In this document: positions 1 through 5,778 of the stretch, piece after piece | Layout of the letters: each line of letters starts with the position of its first letter | Numbering within the stretch: position 1 is the stretch's first letter | Assembly: GCA_030152675.1 (NCBI GenBank) | Contig: JASLIY010000225.1 | Location: 1-5,778 of the forward strand | DNA length: 5,778 bases | DNA from: Acinetobacter sp. | GTDB lineage: Bacteria; Pseudomonadota; Gammaproteobacteria; Pseudomonadales; Moraxellaceae | Direction: 5' to 3' | Translations under genes and position numbers: made by a program | The notes under the pieces: generated by a model | What the model was told of the DNA's origin: nothing | The model's database searches: none | What the model saw: only the letters and a program-made list of their open reading frames with translations

Positions 1-1659
1 GTCTGAATTTTCAGTGATGGCAGCACCCACCATAAAGAAGGCTGCCGATGAAATATCCGAAGGCACTTGAATGTCAGTCGCGATCAGTTTGCCACCACCG
101 TGTAGTGAAATGCGATTGCCTTCAGTTTTCACATCATAGCCAAAGGCACGTAACATACGCTCGGTATGATCACGAGTTGGCTCAGGTTCTGTGACTGAGG
201 TTTCGCCCTCTGCCCACAATGCCGCCAACAAAATCCCAGATTTGACTTGTGCAGAAGCCATCGGCAAATCATAGTGAATGCCTTTGAGCGCTTGTTGACC
301 CGTCATCGATACTGGTGGTGTACCGCGTTCACCCGTGGTCTGGATCTGCGCCCCCATGCTGCGTAGCGGTTTGGCCACACGTTCCATCGGACGCTTCGAC
401 AATGAAGCATCGCCGGTCATCACCGAATCAAACTGCTGTGCAGACAACATCCCAGCCAACAAACGCATTGAAGTGCCTGAGTTGCCCATATATAATGCGG
501 TTTTCGGTGCTTTGAGGCCGTGCATGCCCACACCATGAATGGTGACTTCACCATTTTTAGGTCCTTCGATACTTACGCCCATGTCACGGAAAGCTTGCAA
601 AGTTGCGAGTGCATCTTCACCTTCTAGAAATCCAGTCACATGCGTGGTGCCTTCTGCAATCGCACCGAACATAATCGAGCGATGTGAGACAGATTTATCC
701 CCAGGAATACTAAATGTCCCTTTAAAGGTATGAGATCCAGGCAAAATACTAAATTGTTGGGTCACCTTATTGTTCTCCATTAAAGGTTTTTTCGCGAGCA
801 TATGATTGAAATGCTGTCTCGCGGCTTGTGCATGTCCAAGCAGGCCCATCAGCGCCTGCGAATTCTCAGTTTCAATCAGTTGACGTAGTTGTACCAATTG
901 CGCTTCAAAACCATCCACTGCATTTAAGATCGCTGCTTTATTGGCAAAAAAGATATCGTGCCACATTTGCGGATCACTGGCAGCGATGCGAGAAAAATCT
1001 CGAAAGCCTCCAGCCGCATAGCGGAAGATGTCTAGATTGTCTTCACGACTGGCCAATTGCTCGACCAAATTAAACGCCATCAAATGCGGCAAATGACTGG
1101 TATGTGCCAACACTTCATCGTGCTTATAGACATCCATACAAATGACGTCCGCTTCGGCGGCCTGCCACAATTGGGTCAGTTTTTCCACCGCCCACGGCGC
1201 ACTGCTCTCGAGTGGGGTCAAGATGACTTTGTGTTGGGCAAATAAATCCACACGTCCAGCATGGACGCCAGTATGCTCAGCACCCGCAATCGGATGACCA
1301 GGCACAAAACCCACAGGCAGTTGATCACCAAATACCGCATGTGCCGCAGCCACGACATTGCCTTTGGTACTACCGACATCGGTCAAGATCGCATCTTTGG
1401 ATAAGTAGGCTTGGATACTGCGTAGCGCCTGTTCAGTGGCACGTACCGGTAAGGCCAAGACCACCAAGTCTGCGCCGACCACCGCTTCATGCGGCTGGGT
1501 ATAACCAGCCTGAATCAAGCCCATCGCCTTGGCATCTTGCATGGTTTTTTGTGAACGGGTGGAGGCGACAACTTCGTGTGCCAGTTGTTGCTGTTGGATC
1601 ACCCGAGCCAGACTTGATCCAATCAAGCCCAGCCCAATGAATGCAACTTTTTTAAACAT
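1..1659 (-). CDS. tyrA/aroA: Bifunctional prephenate dehydrogenase / EPSP synthase (TyrA-AroA fusion), C-terminus beyond window
   Basis: Two cytoplasmic enzymes of aromatic amino acid synthesis in one chain. The 553 codons here run without a stop to the left edge, so the AroA C-terminus is missing. Residues 1 to about 290 are TyrA (prephenate to 4-hydroxyphenylpyruvate with NAD(P)+). They show a Rossmann GxGxxG at G9/G11/G14, DVGSTK at 94-99 and the catalytic-type GHPIAG at 121-126. From about residue 305 the chain is AroA (shikimate 3-phosphate plus PEP to EPSP), with PGDKSVSHR at 319-327, GNSGTSMR at 392-399, SAQVK at 469-473 and RDHTE at 496-500. GDKS, SAQxK and RxHxE are the known hallmarks of class II EPSP synthases. 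The join is in frame; Met294 could be a relic AroA start. There is no AroQ domain before TyrA. I chose ATG 1659, which follows an AG-rich GAAAGAA; an in-frame ATG at 1686 would add nine residues but has no visible ribosome site. The gene lies 37 bases downstream of pheA, probably co-transcribed. Confidence 0.96.
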   Translation of the reverse strand, partial: MFKKVAFIGLGLIGSSLARVIQQQQLAHEVVASTRSQKTMQDAKAMGLIQAGYTQPHEAVVGADLVVLALPVRATEQALRSIQAYLSKDAILTDVGSTKGNVVAAAHAVFGDQLPVGFVPGHPIAGAEHTGVHAGRVDLFAQHKVILTPLESSAPWAVEKLTQLWQAAEADVICMDVYKHDEVLAHTSHLPHLMAFNLVEQLASREDNLDIFRYAAGGFRDFSRIAASDPQMWHDIFFANKAAILNAVDGFEAQLVQLRQLIETENSQALMGLLGHAQAARQHFNHMLAKKPLMENNKVTQQFSILPGSHTFKGTFSIPGDKSVSHRSIMFGAIAEGTTHVTGFLEGEDALATLQAFRDMGVSIEGPKNGEVTIHGVGMHGLKAPKTALYMGNSGTSMRLLAGMLSAQQFDSVMTGDASLSKRPMERVAKPLRSMGAQIQTTGERGTPPVSMTGQQALKGIHYDLPMASAQVKSGILLAALWAEGETSVTEPEPTRDHTERMLRAFGYDVKTEGNRISLHGGGKLIATDIQVPSDISSAAFFMVGAAITENSD

Positions 1660-1696
1660 TTTTTCTTTCAATACGGGTTGTGGCATAACGTTTGAC

Positions 1697-2806
1697 TTAT
1701 AACACCGCTGCAGGATATGAACCGAGTACACGGATCTCTTTCACCAATGGACGAATCTCTTCGATCGCCGCCATCACGTTGGCTTGCTCAACATGACCTT
1801 CTAAGTCAATAAAGAACACATAAGCCCATTTTTCTGGCAGTGCCGGACGCGTTTCGATACTGGTCAAACTGATTTGGTGTTTGGCAAACGGCGCCAAGAT
1901 ATCTAACAGAGCACCCGCACGGTCATGTGCAGAAATCAACAATGAGGTTTTGTCATTGCCACTCGGTGAAACTTTTTCACGGCCAATCACCAAGAAACGC
2001 GTGGTATTTTCAGGATTGTCTTCGATATTGCTGTGTAAAATTTCGAGATCGTACAAGGTCGATGCCACATCCGATGCGATCGCAGCCGAATGCCATTCAT
2101 TGCGAATACGGCGTGCAGCTTCGGCATTGGAGCTGAGTGCGACACGTTCTACACTTGGATAATGCGCGTCTAACCATTTACGGCACTGTGCCAAGGTTTG
2201 TTGATGCGCATAAATTTGTTTGATGCTGTCTTTACGGGTATTGCTCGACACCAAGAATTGGTGATGAATACGCAATTCAACTTCACCAATCACATTTAAG
2301 TGTGAGGCTTTAAAGCAATCGAGGGTGTGATTTACAATCCCTTCAGAAGAGTTCTCAACCGGCACCAAACCATAGTGTGCACTGCCCGCCTCTACTTCAC
2401 GGAACACTTCATCAATAGTCGGTAAAGGACGGATCAAGGCATCATGGCCAAAGTGTTTCAATACCGCAGAGTGAGTGAAAGTGCCTTCAGGCCCAAGGAA
2501 TGCAATGCTTTGTGGTGCTTCAAGCGCCAAGCAGGCAGACATGATTTCACGGAACAAGCGCGCCATCGTCACATCGGAGATCGGACCTTCGTTACGCTGC
2601 ATCACACGACGCAGCACTTGGGCCTCACGCTCAGGACGATAAAACATCGGATTCTCTTCCGCTGCAAACTTGGCTTTGGCGACCGACTCGGCCAGCGTGG
2701 CACGGCGATTGATTAGTTGCTGAAGTTGTTGATCTACAGAATCAATTTCATCACGAATTTGTCCTAAATCAAGAGAAGTCGAAGTTTTTTGATCGTCATG
2801 GACCAT
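1697..2806 (-). CDS. pheA: Bifunctional chorismate mutase / prephenate dehydratase (P-protein)
   Basis: Cytoplasmic enzyme that converts chorismate to prephenate and then to phenylpyruvate, the last steps specific to phenylalanine before transamination. Its 369 residues are a normal length for the family. The AroQ mutase domain spans about 13-98, with IRDEID (R18), the RRATLAESVAKAK helix (34-46) and YRPERE (56-61) supplying the expected Arg, Lys and Glu positions. The dehydratase domain starts at IAFLGPEGTFTHSA (101-114) and includes VPVENSSEGIVNHTLD (148-163) and the catalytic TRF motif at T269-R270-F271. A C-terminal ACT domain (about 286-365) carries GALL (298-301) and ETRP (318-321), the positions that bind phenylalanine for feedback inhibition in this family. 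The start at 2806 follows AAGGG (2818-2822) at a slightly long spacing of 11 bases. It is the first gene of a likely pheA-tyrA/aroA transcript and the only chorismate mutase visible here. Confidence 0.97.
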   Translation of the reverse strand: MVHDDQKTSTSLDLGQIRDEIDSVDQQLQQLINRRATLAESVAKAKFAAEENPMFYRPEREAQVLRRVMQRNEGPISDVTMARLFREIMSACLALEAPQSIAFLGPEGTFTHSAVLKHFGHDALIRPLPTIDEVFREVEAGSAHYGLVPVENSSEGIVNHTLDCFKASHLNVIGEVELRIHHQFLVSSNTRKDSIKQIYAHQQTLAQCRKWLDAHYPSVERVALSSNAEAARRIRNEWHSAAIASDVASTLYDLEILHSNIEDNPENTTRFLVIGREKVSPSGNDKTSLLISAHDRAGALLDILAPFAKHQISLTSIETRPALPEKWAYVFFIDLEGHVEQANVMAAIEEIRPLVKEIRVLGSYPAAVL

Positions 2807-2849
2807 GTTGAATACTGCCCTTTTTCAATGTTGTTTTTAAACCCGATCC

Positions 2850-2858
2850 AGTATAACA
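2850..2858 (-). promoter_or_regulatory. Putative extended -10 promoter of pheA-tyrA/aroA
   Basis: On the minus strand this reads TGTTATACT: a -10 hexamer TATACT (5 of 6 to TATAAT) preceded by the TGn of extended -10 promoters. No good -35 lies 16-18 bases upstream, which is tolerated in this class. Transcription would begin near 2843 and give a leader of about 37 bases before pheA, too short for a classical Phe-rich peptide attenuator. This is inferred from sequence match and position only. Confidence 0.55.
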
Positions 2859-3060
2859 AGAGTTCTGTTTGATTTGTTATCAATTGTGGCTTTTATCATG
2901 CGGCTTTTTTAGGCTGTTTAGCACTGCATGATTGCTTTGAAATCAAGCTGTTTGGCCGCATACAGGCGATACGCATCCGCCCCCGTCACCACAGGCGATA
3001 CGCTGCTGCGGTGTCATGTCCAGTCAATTTGTTCAGTCAACTTCACTCAGCAGCAAGCAC
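2859..3060. other. Unassigned intergenic stretch between pheA promoter and dctA terminator
   Basis: About 200 bases with no gene I can support. Part of it (about 2945-3020) is GC-richer than the usual gaps here. On the minus strand one frame is open for about 33 codons from a stop near 3011 to a TAA near 2923, without an ATG; its tail reads VVTGADAYRLYAAKQLDFKA. Another frame has a 24-codon ATG ORF (3017 to 2943, beginning MTPQQRIACGDGGG) with no ribosome site. These could be chance, a gene remnant or a small protein; I cannot tell. A 7-bp inverted repeat, ATGCGGC (2898-2904) with GCCGCAT (2955-2961), has no T-tract and does not look like a terminator. Confidence 0.4.
2962..3003. repeat. 13-bp direct repeat, two copies 29 bp apart
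   Basis: ACAGGCGATACGC occurs at 2962-2974 and again, identical, at 2991-3003. The 16 bases between the copies do not match the 16 bases that follow the second copy on either side, so this is not a clean tandem duplication. It lies in the unassigned stretch between pheA and dctA. Function unknown; it may be chance or the trace of an old slippage event. Confidence 0.6.
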
Positions 3061-3094
3061 AAAAAAACCGAAGCATTTGGGAGCAATGCTTCGG
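3061..3094 (-). terminator. Intrinsic terminator of dctA
   Basis: CCGAAGCATT (3068-3077) pairs perfectly with AATGCTTCGG (3085-3094) around a 7-base loop. Read on the minus strand, the hairpin is followed directly by seven T (the A-tract 3061-3067), a textbook Rho-independent terminator. It lies about 94 bases after the dctA stop and before the pheA promoter, so it separates the two transcription units. Read on the plus strand the T-run is shorter and offset, and no plus-strand gene needs it. Confidence 0.92.
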
Positions 3095-3187
3095 CGAGTT
3101 TTATAAGATTTATTGAGCGCTTATTGCGTGCTGATGCGCGTGAGTTGATCGCAGATGTATCCTCAACAACTCTGCGTCATCACATCT

Positions 3188-4561
3188 TTAGACTGATTTC
3201 GCTTCAAGGACCACAGCGTTGTCTTGATCATTGCTTTCTTGCAACATCAAACGATCGACTTCTTCAGGATTGTTCAATGCTTGTTGCAATTGATCCGTGT
3301 CCAATTCGCCCACCCATTTTGCCACCACGATGGTTGCTAGGCTGTTACCCACCAAGTTGGTCAATGCACGTGCTTCAGACATGAAACGGTCGATCCCCAA
3401 GATCAAAGCCAAACCAGCGACAGGGATATGCCCCACTGCACTCAAAGTCGCAGCCAAGACAATAAAGCCAGAACCCGTCACACCTGCTGCACCTTTAGAA
3501 GAAATCAGCAAGACTGCAAGCAAGGTCACTTGATGCCATACATCCAATTGGGTATTGGTTGCTTGCGCAATAAAGATCGCTGCCATGGTGAGGTAAATCG
3601 AAGTACCGTCCAAGTTAAATGAATAACCGGTTGGAATCACCAAGCCCACAACTGATTTTTCACAGCCCGCAATTTGCAGTTTTTTCAACATGCGTGGCAA
3701 CACCGATTCAGATGACGACGTCCCCAATACGATCAGCAACTCTTCACGGATCAGGCGGATCAACTTAAGGATACTGAAACCACAGATCCGACTGATGGTG
3801 CCCAAGACCAAAAAGATAAACAGCAAACAAGTGACATAGAAGCAGATGATCAACTGTGCCAACTGCGCCAAGCTCCCGATCCCATATTTACCAATGGTAT
3901 AGGCCATCGCACCGAAAGCACCAATCGGCGCAAGTTTCATGATCATATTCACGATGTTAAAGAAGACATGTGAGATTTGATCGATAAACTTCAATACCGG
4001 CTGACCTGCAGCACCCAAACGATGCAGTGCAAAACCAAACAAGATCGCAAACAATAACACTTGCAGAATCTCGCCTTGAGCAAAGGCCCCCACCACCGTG
4101 TTTGGAATGATATTTAAGAAGAAATCAACTGTAGACTGTTCTGCACCTGATTTAACATAGTTATCAATCCCACTGGTTTTCAAGGTACTTGCATCAACAT
4201 TCATGCCCACGCCAGGTTGCACCACATTGATCACCACCAAACCGATCACCAATGCAATCGTTGACACAATCTCAAAATACAACAGCGCAAAGCCACCGGT
4301 TTTACCCACAGACTTCATGCTTTCCATACCCGCGATACCACTGACCACGGTACAGAAAATAACTGGTGCGATGATCATCTTGATCAAACGAATAAAACCA
4401 TCACCGAGTGGCTTCAGTTGCTCACCAAAACCCGGGATATGTTGTTCAACACCTTGGATGATTTGCGAGCCACTCGGGGAAAAATGTCCGACCAGTACGC
4501 CCGCGATAATTGCGACAATCACTTGAAAGTAAAGTGATTTATATAGAGGTTTCTTCGCCAT
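3188..4561 (-). CDS. dctA: C4-dicarboxylate/cation symporter DctA
   Basis: Inner-membrane transporter of the DAACS/GltPh fold that takes up succinate, fumarate and malate with cations. Numbered from the start chosen here (457 residues), it has strongly hydrophobic segments throughout, with [18 protein letters not shown] after the first, the serine-rich hairpin-1 motif GTSSSES (280-286), NLDGTS (316-321) in TM7, hairpin-2 [12 protein letters not shown] (355-366), and the substrate-site region [16 protein letters not shown] (391-406) in TM8. These blocks match what I recall of E. coli and Pseudomonas DctA almost residue for residue. It is about 30 residues longer than E. coli DctA: roughly 16 extra residues (30-45) in the loop after TM1, and a longer acidic C-terminal tail. 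I preferred ATG 4561 to the in-frame ATG 4606 because AAGAAG sits 8 bases before it and [13 protein letters not shown] matches the family's N-terminus. It is transcribed alone, ending at the hairpin near 3061-3094. Confidence 0.96.
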   Translation of the reverse strand: MAKKPLYKSLYFQVIVAIIAGVLVGHFSPSGSQIIQGVEQHIPGFGEQLKPLGDGFIRLIKMIIAPVIFCTVVSGIAGMESMKSVGKTGGFALLYFEIVSTIALVIGLVVINVVQPGVGMNVDASTLKTSGIDNYVKSGAEQSTVDFFLNIIPNTVVGAFAQGEILQVLLFAILFGFALHRLGAAGQPVLKFIDQISHVFFNIVNMIMKLAPIGAFGAMAYTIGKYGIGSLAQLAQLIICFYVTCLLFIFLVLGTISRICGFSILKLIRLIREELLIVLGTSSSESVLPRMLKKLQIAGCEKSVVGLVIPTGYSFNLDGTSIYLTMAAIFIAQATNTQLDVWHQVTLLAVLLISSKGAAGVTGSGFIVLAATLSAVGHIPVAGLALILGIDRFMSEARALTNLVGNSLATIVVAKWVGELDTDQLQQALNNPEEVDRLMLQESNDQDNAVVLEAKSV

Positions 4562-4569
4562 AAATTTAA

Positions 4570-4575
4570 CTTCTT
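4570..4575 (-). promoter_or_regulatory. Ribosome binding site deciding the dctA start
   Basis: The minus strand reads AAGAAG, 8 bases before ATG 4561. The upstream in-frame ATG at 4606 has only AGAG about two bases away, too close to work well. Together with family alignment this favours the shorter protein. Confidence 0.6.
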
Positions 4576-4931
4576 GATGTTTAGAGAATGCCAGATAAAT
4601 GGTCATTGCTCTAAAAGAAATACAGAACCGTCATCCTTTGCTAAAAACAAAAGATAAAATTAATAAATTGAGACCTACAAAAGCGTTGTACTCGTTCGGT
4701 GCTGACGCTCGGACAGTTCAAAACGACAGGTCATATTGTTAATTTCAGTCATGGACAGTCGTTTTGAATGGGTATCGCTAAAAGTCGACCTATTTTAATT
4801 AATTTCTACTTAATAGTTTCGTCCACATTGTTAAATAAGAGCACAAAGTAATCACTGAAATATTAGACATTAGTCGCATAGCCGTTTTTTTGATAAGATT
4901 CGTACCATTATTTGAACCAAACGCCACCCAT
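4576..4931. other. dctA leader and dctA/ybiB divergent intergenic region
   Basis: AT-rich spacer between divergent genes. I see no convincing sigma-70 or sigma-54 promoter for dctA; AT-rich -10-like words occur (for example TAAAAT within 4790-4800 on the minus strand), but without a matching -35. It contains the inverted repeat described separately. A 25-codon minus-strand ORF (4752 to 4675, beginning MTEINNMTCRFELSERQ) overlaps the right part of that repeat's loop and its left arm, but has no ribosome site. The T-run near 4885-4891 has no hairpin before it. Confidence 0.5.
4711..4771. repeat. 11-bp inverted repeat with directly repeated flanks
   Basis: TTCAAAACGAC (4717-4727) is perfectly complementary to GTCGTTTTGAA (4758-4768), with 30 bases between. 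Each arm is also entered by the same word, GGACAGT, in direct orientation (4711-4717 and 4753-4759, 42 bp apart, about four helical turns). In RNA it could form a long-loop hairpin in the dctA leader; in DNA it could be a pair of regulator sites. No transposase or target duplication is visible. Function not known. Confidence 0.7.
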
Positions 4932-4960
4932 TTGACAACGCTGCAAGGGCGTAGTGTACT
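4932..4960 (+). promoter_or_regulatory. Sigma-70 promoter of the YbiB-like gene
   Basis: A perfect -35 TTGACA (4932-4937), a 17-base spacer and a -10 TGTACT (4955-4960, 4 of 6) point rightward. Transcription would start near 4967, leaving a leader of about 23 bases before ATG 4990. Confidence 0.72.
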
Positions 4961-4964
4961 GCGC
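4949..4964. promoter_or_regulatory. Imperfect palindrome over the -10, possible operator
   Basis: GCGTAGT-GT-ACTGCGC has arms that match at 6 of 7 positions and covers the -10 hexamer of the promoter just described. Position suits a repressor site, but no regulator is identified and a palindrome this short can arise by chance. Confidence 0.3.
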
Positions 4965-4989
4965 TTAATTTCCTAATTTTTGAATCACA

Positions 4990-5778
4990 ATGAAGCGTAA
5001 TACAACAAATCAATATCGGGATGTTGAACACCCCTTCGCCAACTACATCCGTATTATTGGCAAGGGTAAGAGCGGTTCACGCTCCCTAACTTATGAAGAA
5101 GCCTACCAAGCCTTTAGCATGATTTTAAAGGATCAAGTCTTAGAGGTTCAGCTCGGTGCTTTTCTGATGTTATTGCGAGTCAAAGAAGAATCCGTAGACG
5201 AACTGCAAGGCTTTGTCCAAGCGACCAAAGACCAATTGCAATTTCAACCACTTGCAGTCGATCTAGACTGGTCTTCTTATGCAGGTAAGCGCAAACATTA
5301 TCCGTGGTTTTTATTGGCAGCCTTAACCTTGGCACAAAACGGCTATCGTGTGGTGATGCATGGCGCCGCAGGCCACACCATAAATCGCGTCTATACCGAA
5401 CAAGTGCTCGAATACTTAGGCTATCCGATCTGTCATAGCCAAGCGGAAGTCACACAGCAGTTACAGCAATGTAGCTTTGCCTATCTGCCCCTCTCAGCGA
5501 TTTCGCCAGTCTTAAGTGATCTGATTGGACTGCGCAATGTCATGGGCTTGCGTTCACCGATCCATACCCTCGCACGCTTGATCAATCCTTTTGATGCCAA
5601 AGCCACCCTACAAGCGATCTTTCATCCGGCTTATCGCAGCTCACATCAACAAGCGGCATTTCAACTTGGCTATCAAAATAGCGCCGTGATCAAAGGTGAA
5701 GGCGGTGAGTTTGAGCGCAATCCAGATGCCAAAACCTTAATATGTGGCATACAACAGGGGGAATGCTATGAGCATGAG
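4990..5778 (+). CDS. ybiB: TrpD2/YbiB-family glycosyltransferase-3-fold protein, C-terminus beyond window
   Basis: The 263 codons run open to the right edge. The protein has the anthranilate phosphoribosyltransferase (TrpD) fold: a helical N-domain (about 14-80, PFANYIRIIGKGKSG then LEVQLGAFLMLLRVKEESVDEL), then the alpha/beta part with GYRVVMHGAAGH (118-129), GLRNVMGLRSPIHTLARLINPF (180-201) and VIKGEGGE (233-240). This order matches what I recall of E. coli YbiB. TrpD enzymes carry a GTGGD glycine loop for the phosphoribosyl substrate; the matching place here reads HGAAGH, which argues against ordinary Trp synthesis. E. coli YbiB is described as a nucleic-acid-binding TrpD2 with no proven catalytic activity, and the same is inferred here. 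ATG 4990 is the first start after an in-frame TGA at 4981; there is no clear ribosome site. It is divergent from dctA and has its own promoter. Confidence 0.88.
   Translation, partial: MKRNTTNQYRDVEHPFANYIRIIGKGKSGSRSLTYEEAYQAFSMILKDQVLEVQLGAFLMLLRVKEESVDELQGFVQATKDQLQFQPLAVDLDWSSYAGKRKHYPWFLLAALTLAQNGYRVVMHGAAGHTINRVYTEQVLEYLGYPICHSQAEVTQQLQQCSFAYLPLSAISPVLSDLIGLRNVMGLRSPIHTLARLINPFDAKATLQAIFHPAYRSSHQQAAFQLGYQNSAVIKGEGGEFERNPDAKTLICGIQQGECYEHE

Noticed and set aside
1660..1686. TyrA-AroA starting at ATG 1686
   Set aside because: In frame and possible, but no ribosome site precedes it, while ATG 1659 follows GAAAGAA. Not excluded.
315..2716. Several plus-strand open frames of 60-100 codons opposite tyrA/aroA and pheA
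   Set aside because: They lie antisense to well-recognised genes, show no family motifs and are expected chance frames.
3016..3384. Plus-strand 122-codon open frame across the dctA 3' end
   Set aside because: It runs through the dctA terminator hairpin and antisense to dctA; composition and motifs give no support.
4562..4606. Longer DctA starting at ATG 4606 (472 residues)
   Set aside because: The extra 15 residues have no family match and the upstream AGAG is too close to the ATG; ATG 4561 has a better-spaced AAGAAG.
4711..4771. Insertion sequence bounded by the inverted repeat
   Set aside because: Only 30 bases lie between the arms, with no transposase; GGACAGT lies inside or beside the arms in a way that does not fit a simple target duplication.
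4881..4893. T-run after CCG as a plus-strand terminator
   Set aside because: No stable hairpin precedes the T-run, and no plus-strand gene lies upstream needing one.
4562..4931. Sigma-54 or CRP site for dctA
   Set aside because: No GG-N10-GC element and no TGTGA-N6-TCACA dyad could be found by eye.

Overview
The window reads as ordinary chromosome from a gammaproteobacterium of the Moraxellaceae, most likely Acinetobacter. The evidence is a prephenate dehydrogenase fused in frame to EPSP synthase, a PheA close to the Pseudomonas/Acinetobacter type, moderate GC coding DNA with AT-rich gaps, and a TrpD2/YbiB-type protein upstream of a dctA. The genus call is made by eye and is not a database result.

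Layout. Positions 1-1659 (minus) hold a fused TyrA-AroA, cut off at the left edge inside the AroA half. Positions 1697-2806 (minus) hold pheA, 37 bases upstream of tyrA-aroA and reading into it, so the two very likely form one transcript from an extended -10 promoter at about 2850-2858. Positions 2807-3187 are non-coding. They carry that promoter, a short direct repeat in a stretch I cannot assign, and a strong intrinsic terminator (3061-3094) for the next gene. Positions 3188-4561 (minus) hold dctA, a C4-dicarboxylate/cation symporter. Positions 4562-4989 separate divergent genes and hold the dctA leader, an 11-bp inverted repeat with repeated flanks, and a good sigma-70 promoter for the plus-strand gene. 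Positions 4990-5778 (plus) hold the start of a TrpD2/YbiB-family gene that runs off the right edge.

How the genes work together. AroA makes EPSP, the precursor of chorismate. The AroQ domain of PheA turns chorismate into prephenate. The PheA dehydratase domain and the TyrA domain then send prephenate to phenylalanine and tyrosine respectively. The TyrA half has no chorismate mutase domain of its own, so within this operon PheA is the only visible source of prephenate for both branches. dctA and the YbiB-like gene are separate units with no evident link to aromatic synthesis.

I found no tRNA, rRNA, CRISPR array, phage or transposase gene, and no clear undescribed multi-gene system. The parts least explained by known features are the two intergenic regions, above all the repeat structure at 4711-4768 and the orphan stretch at about 2930-3060.
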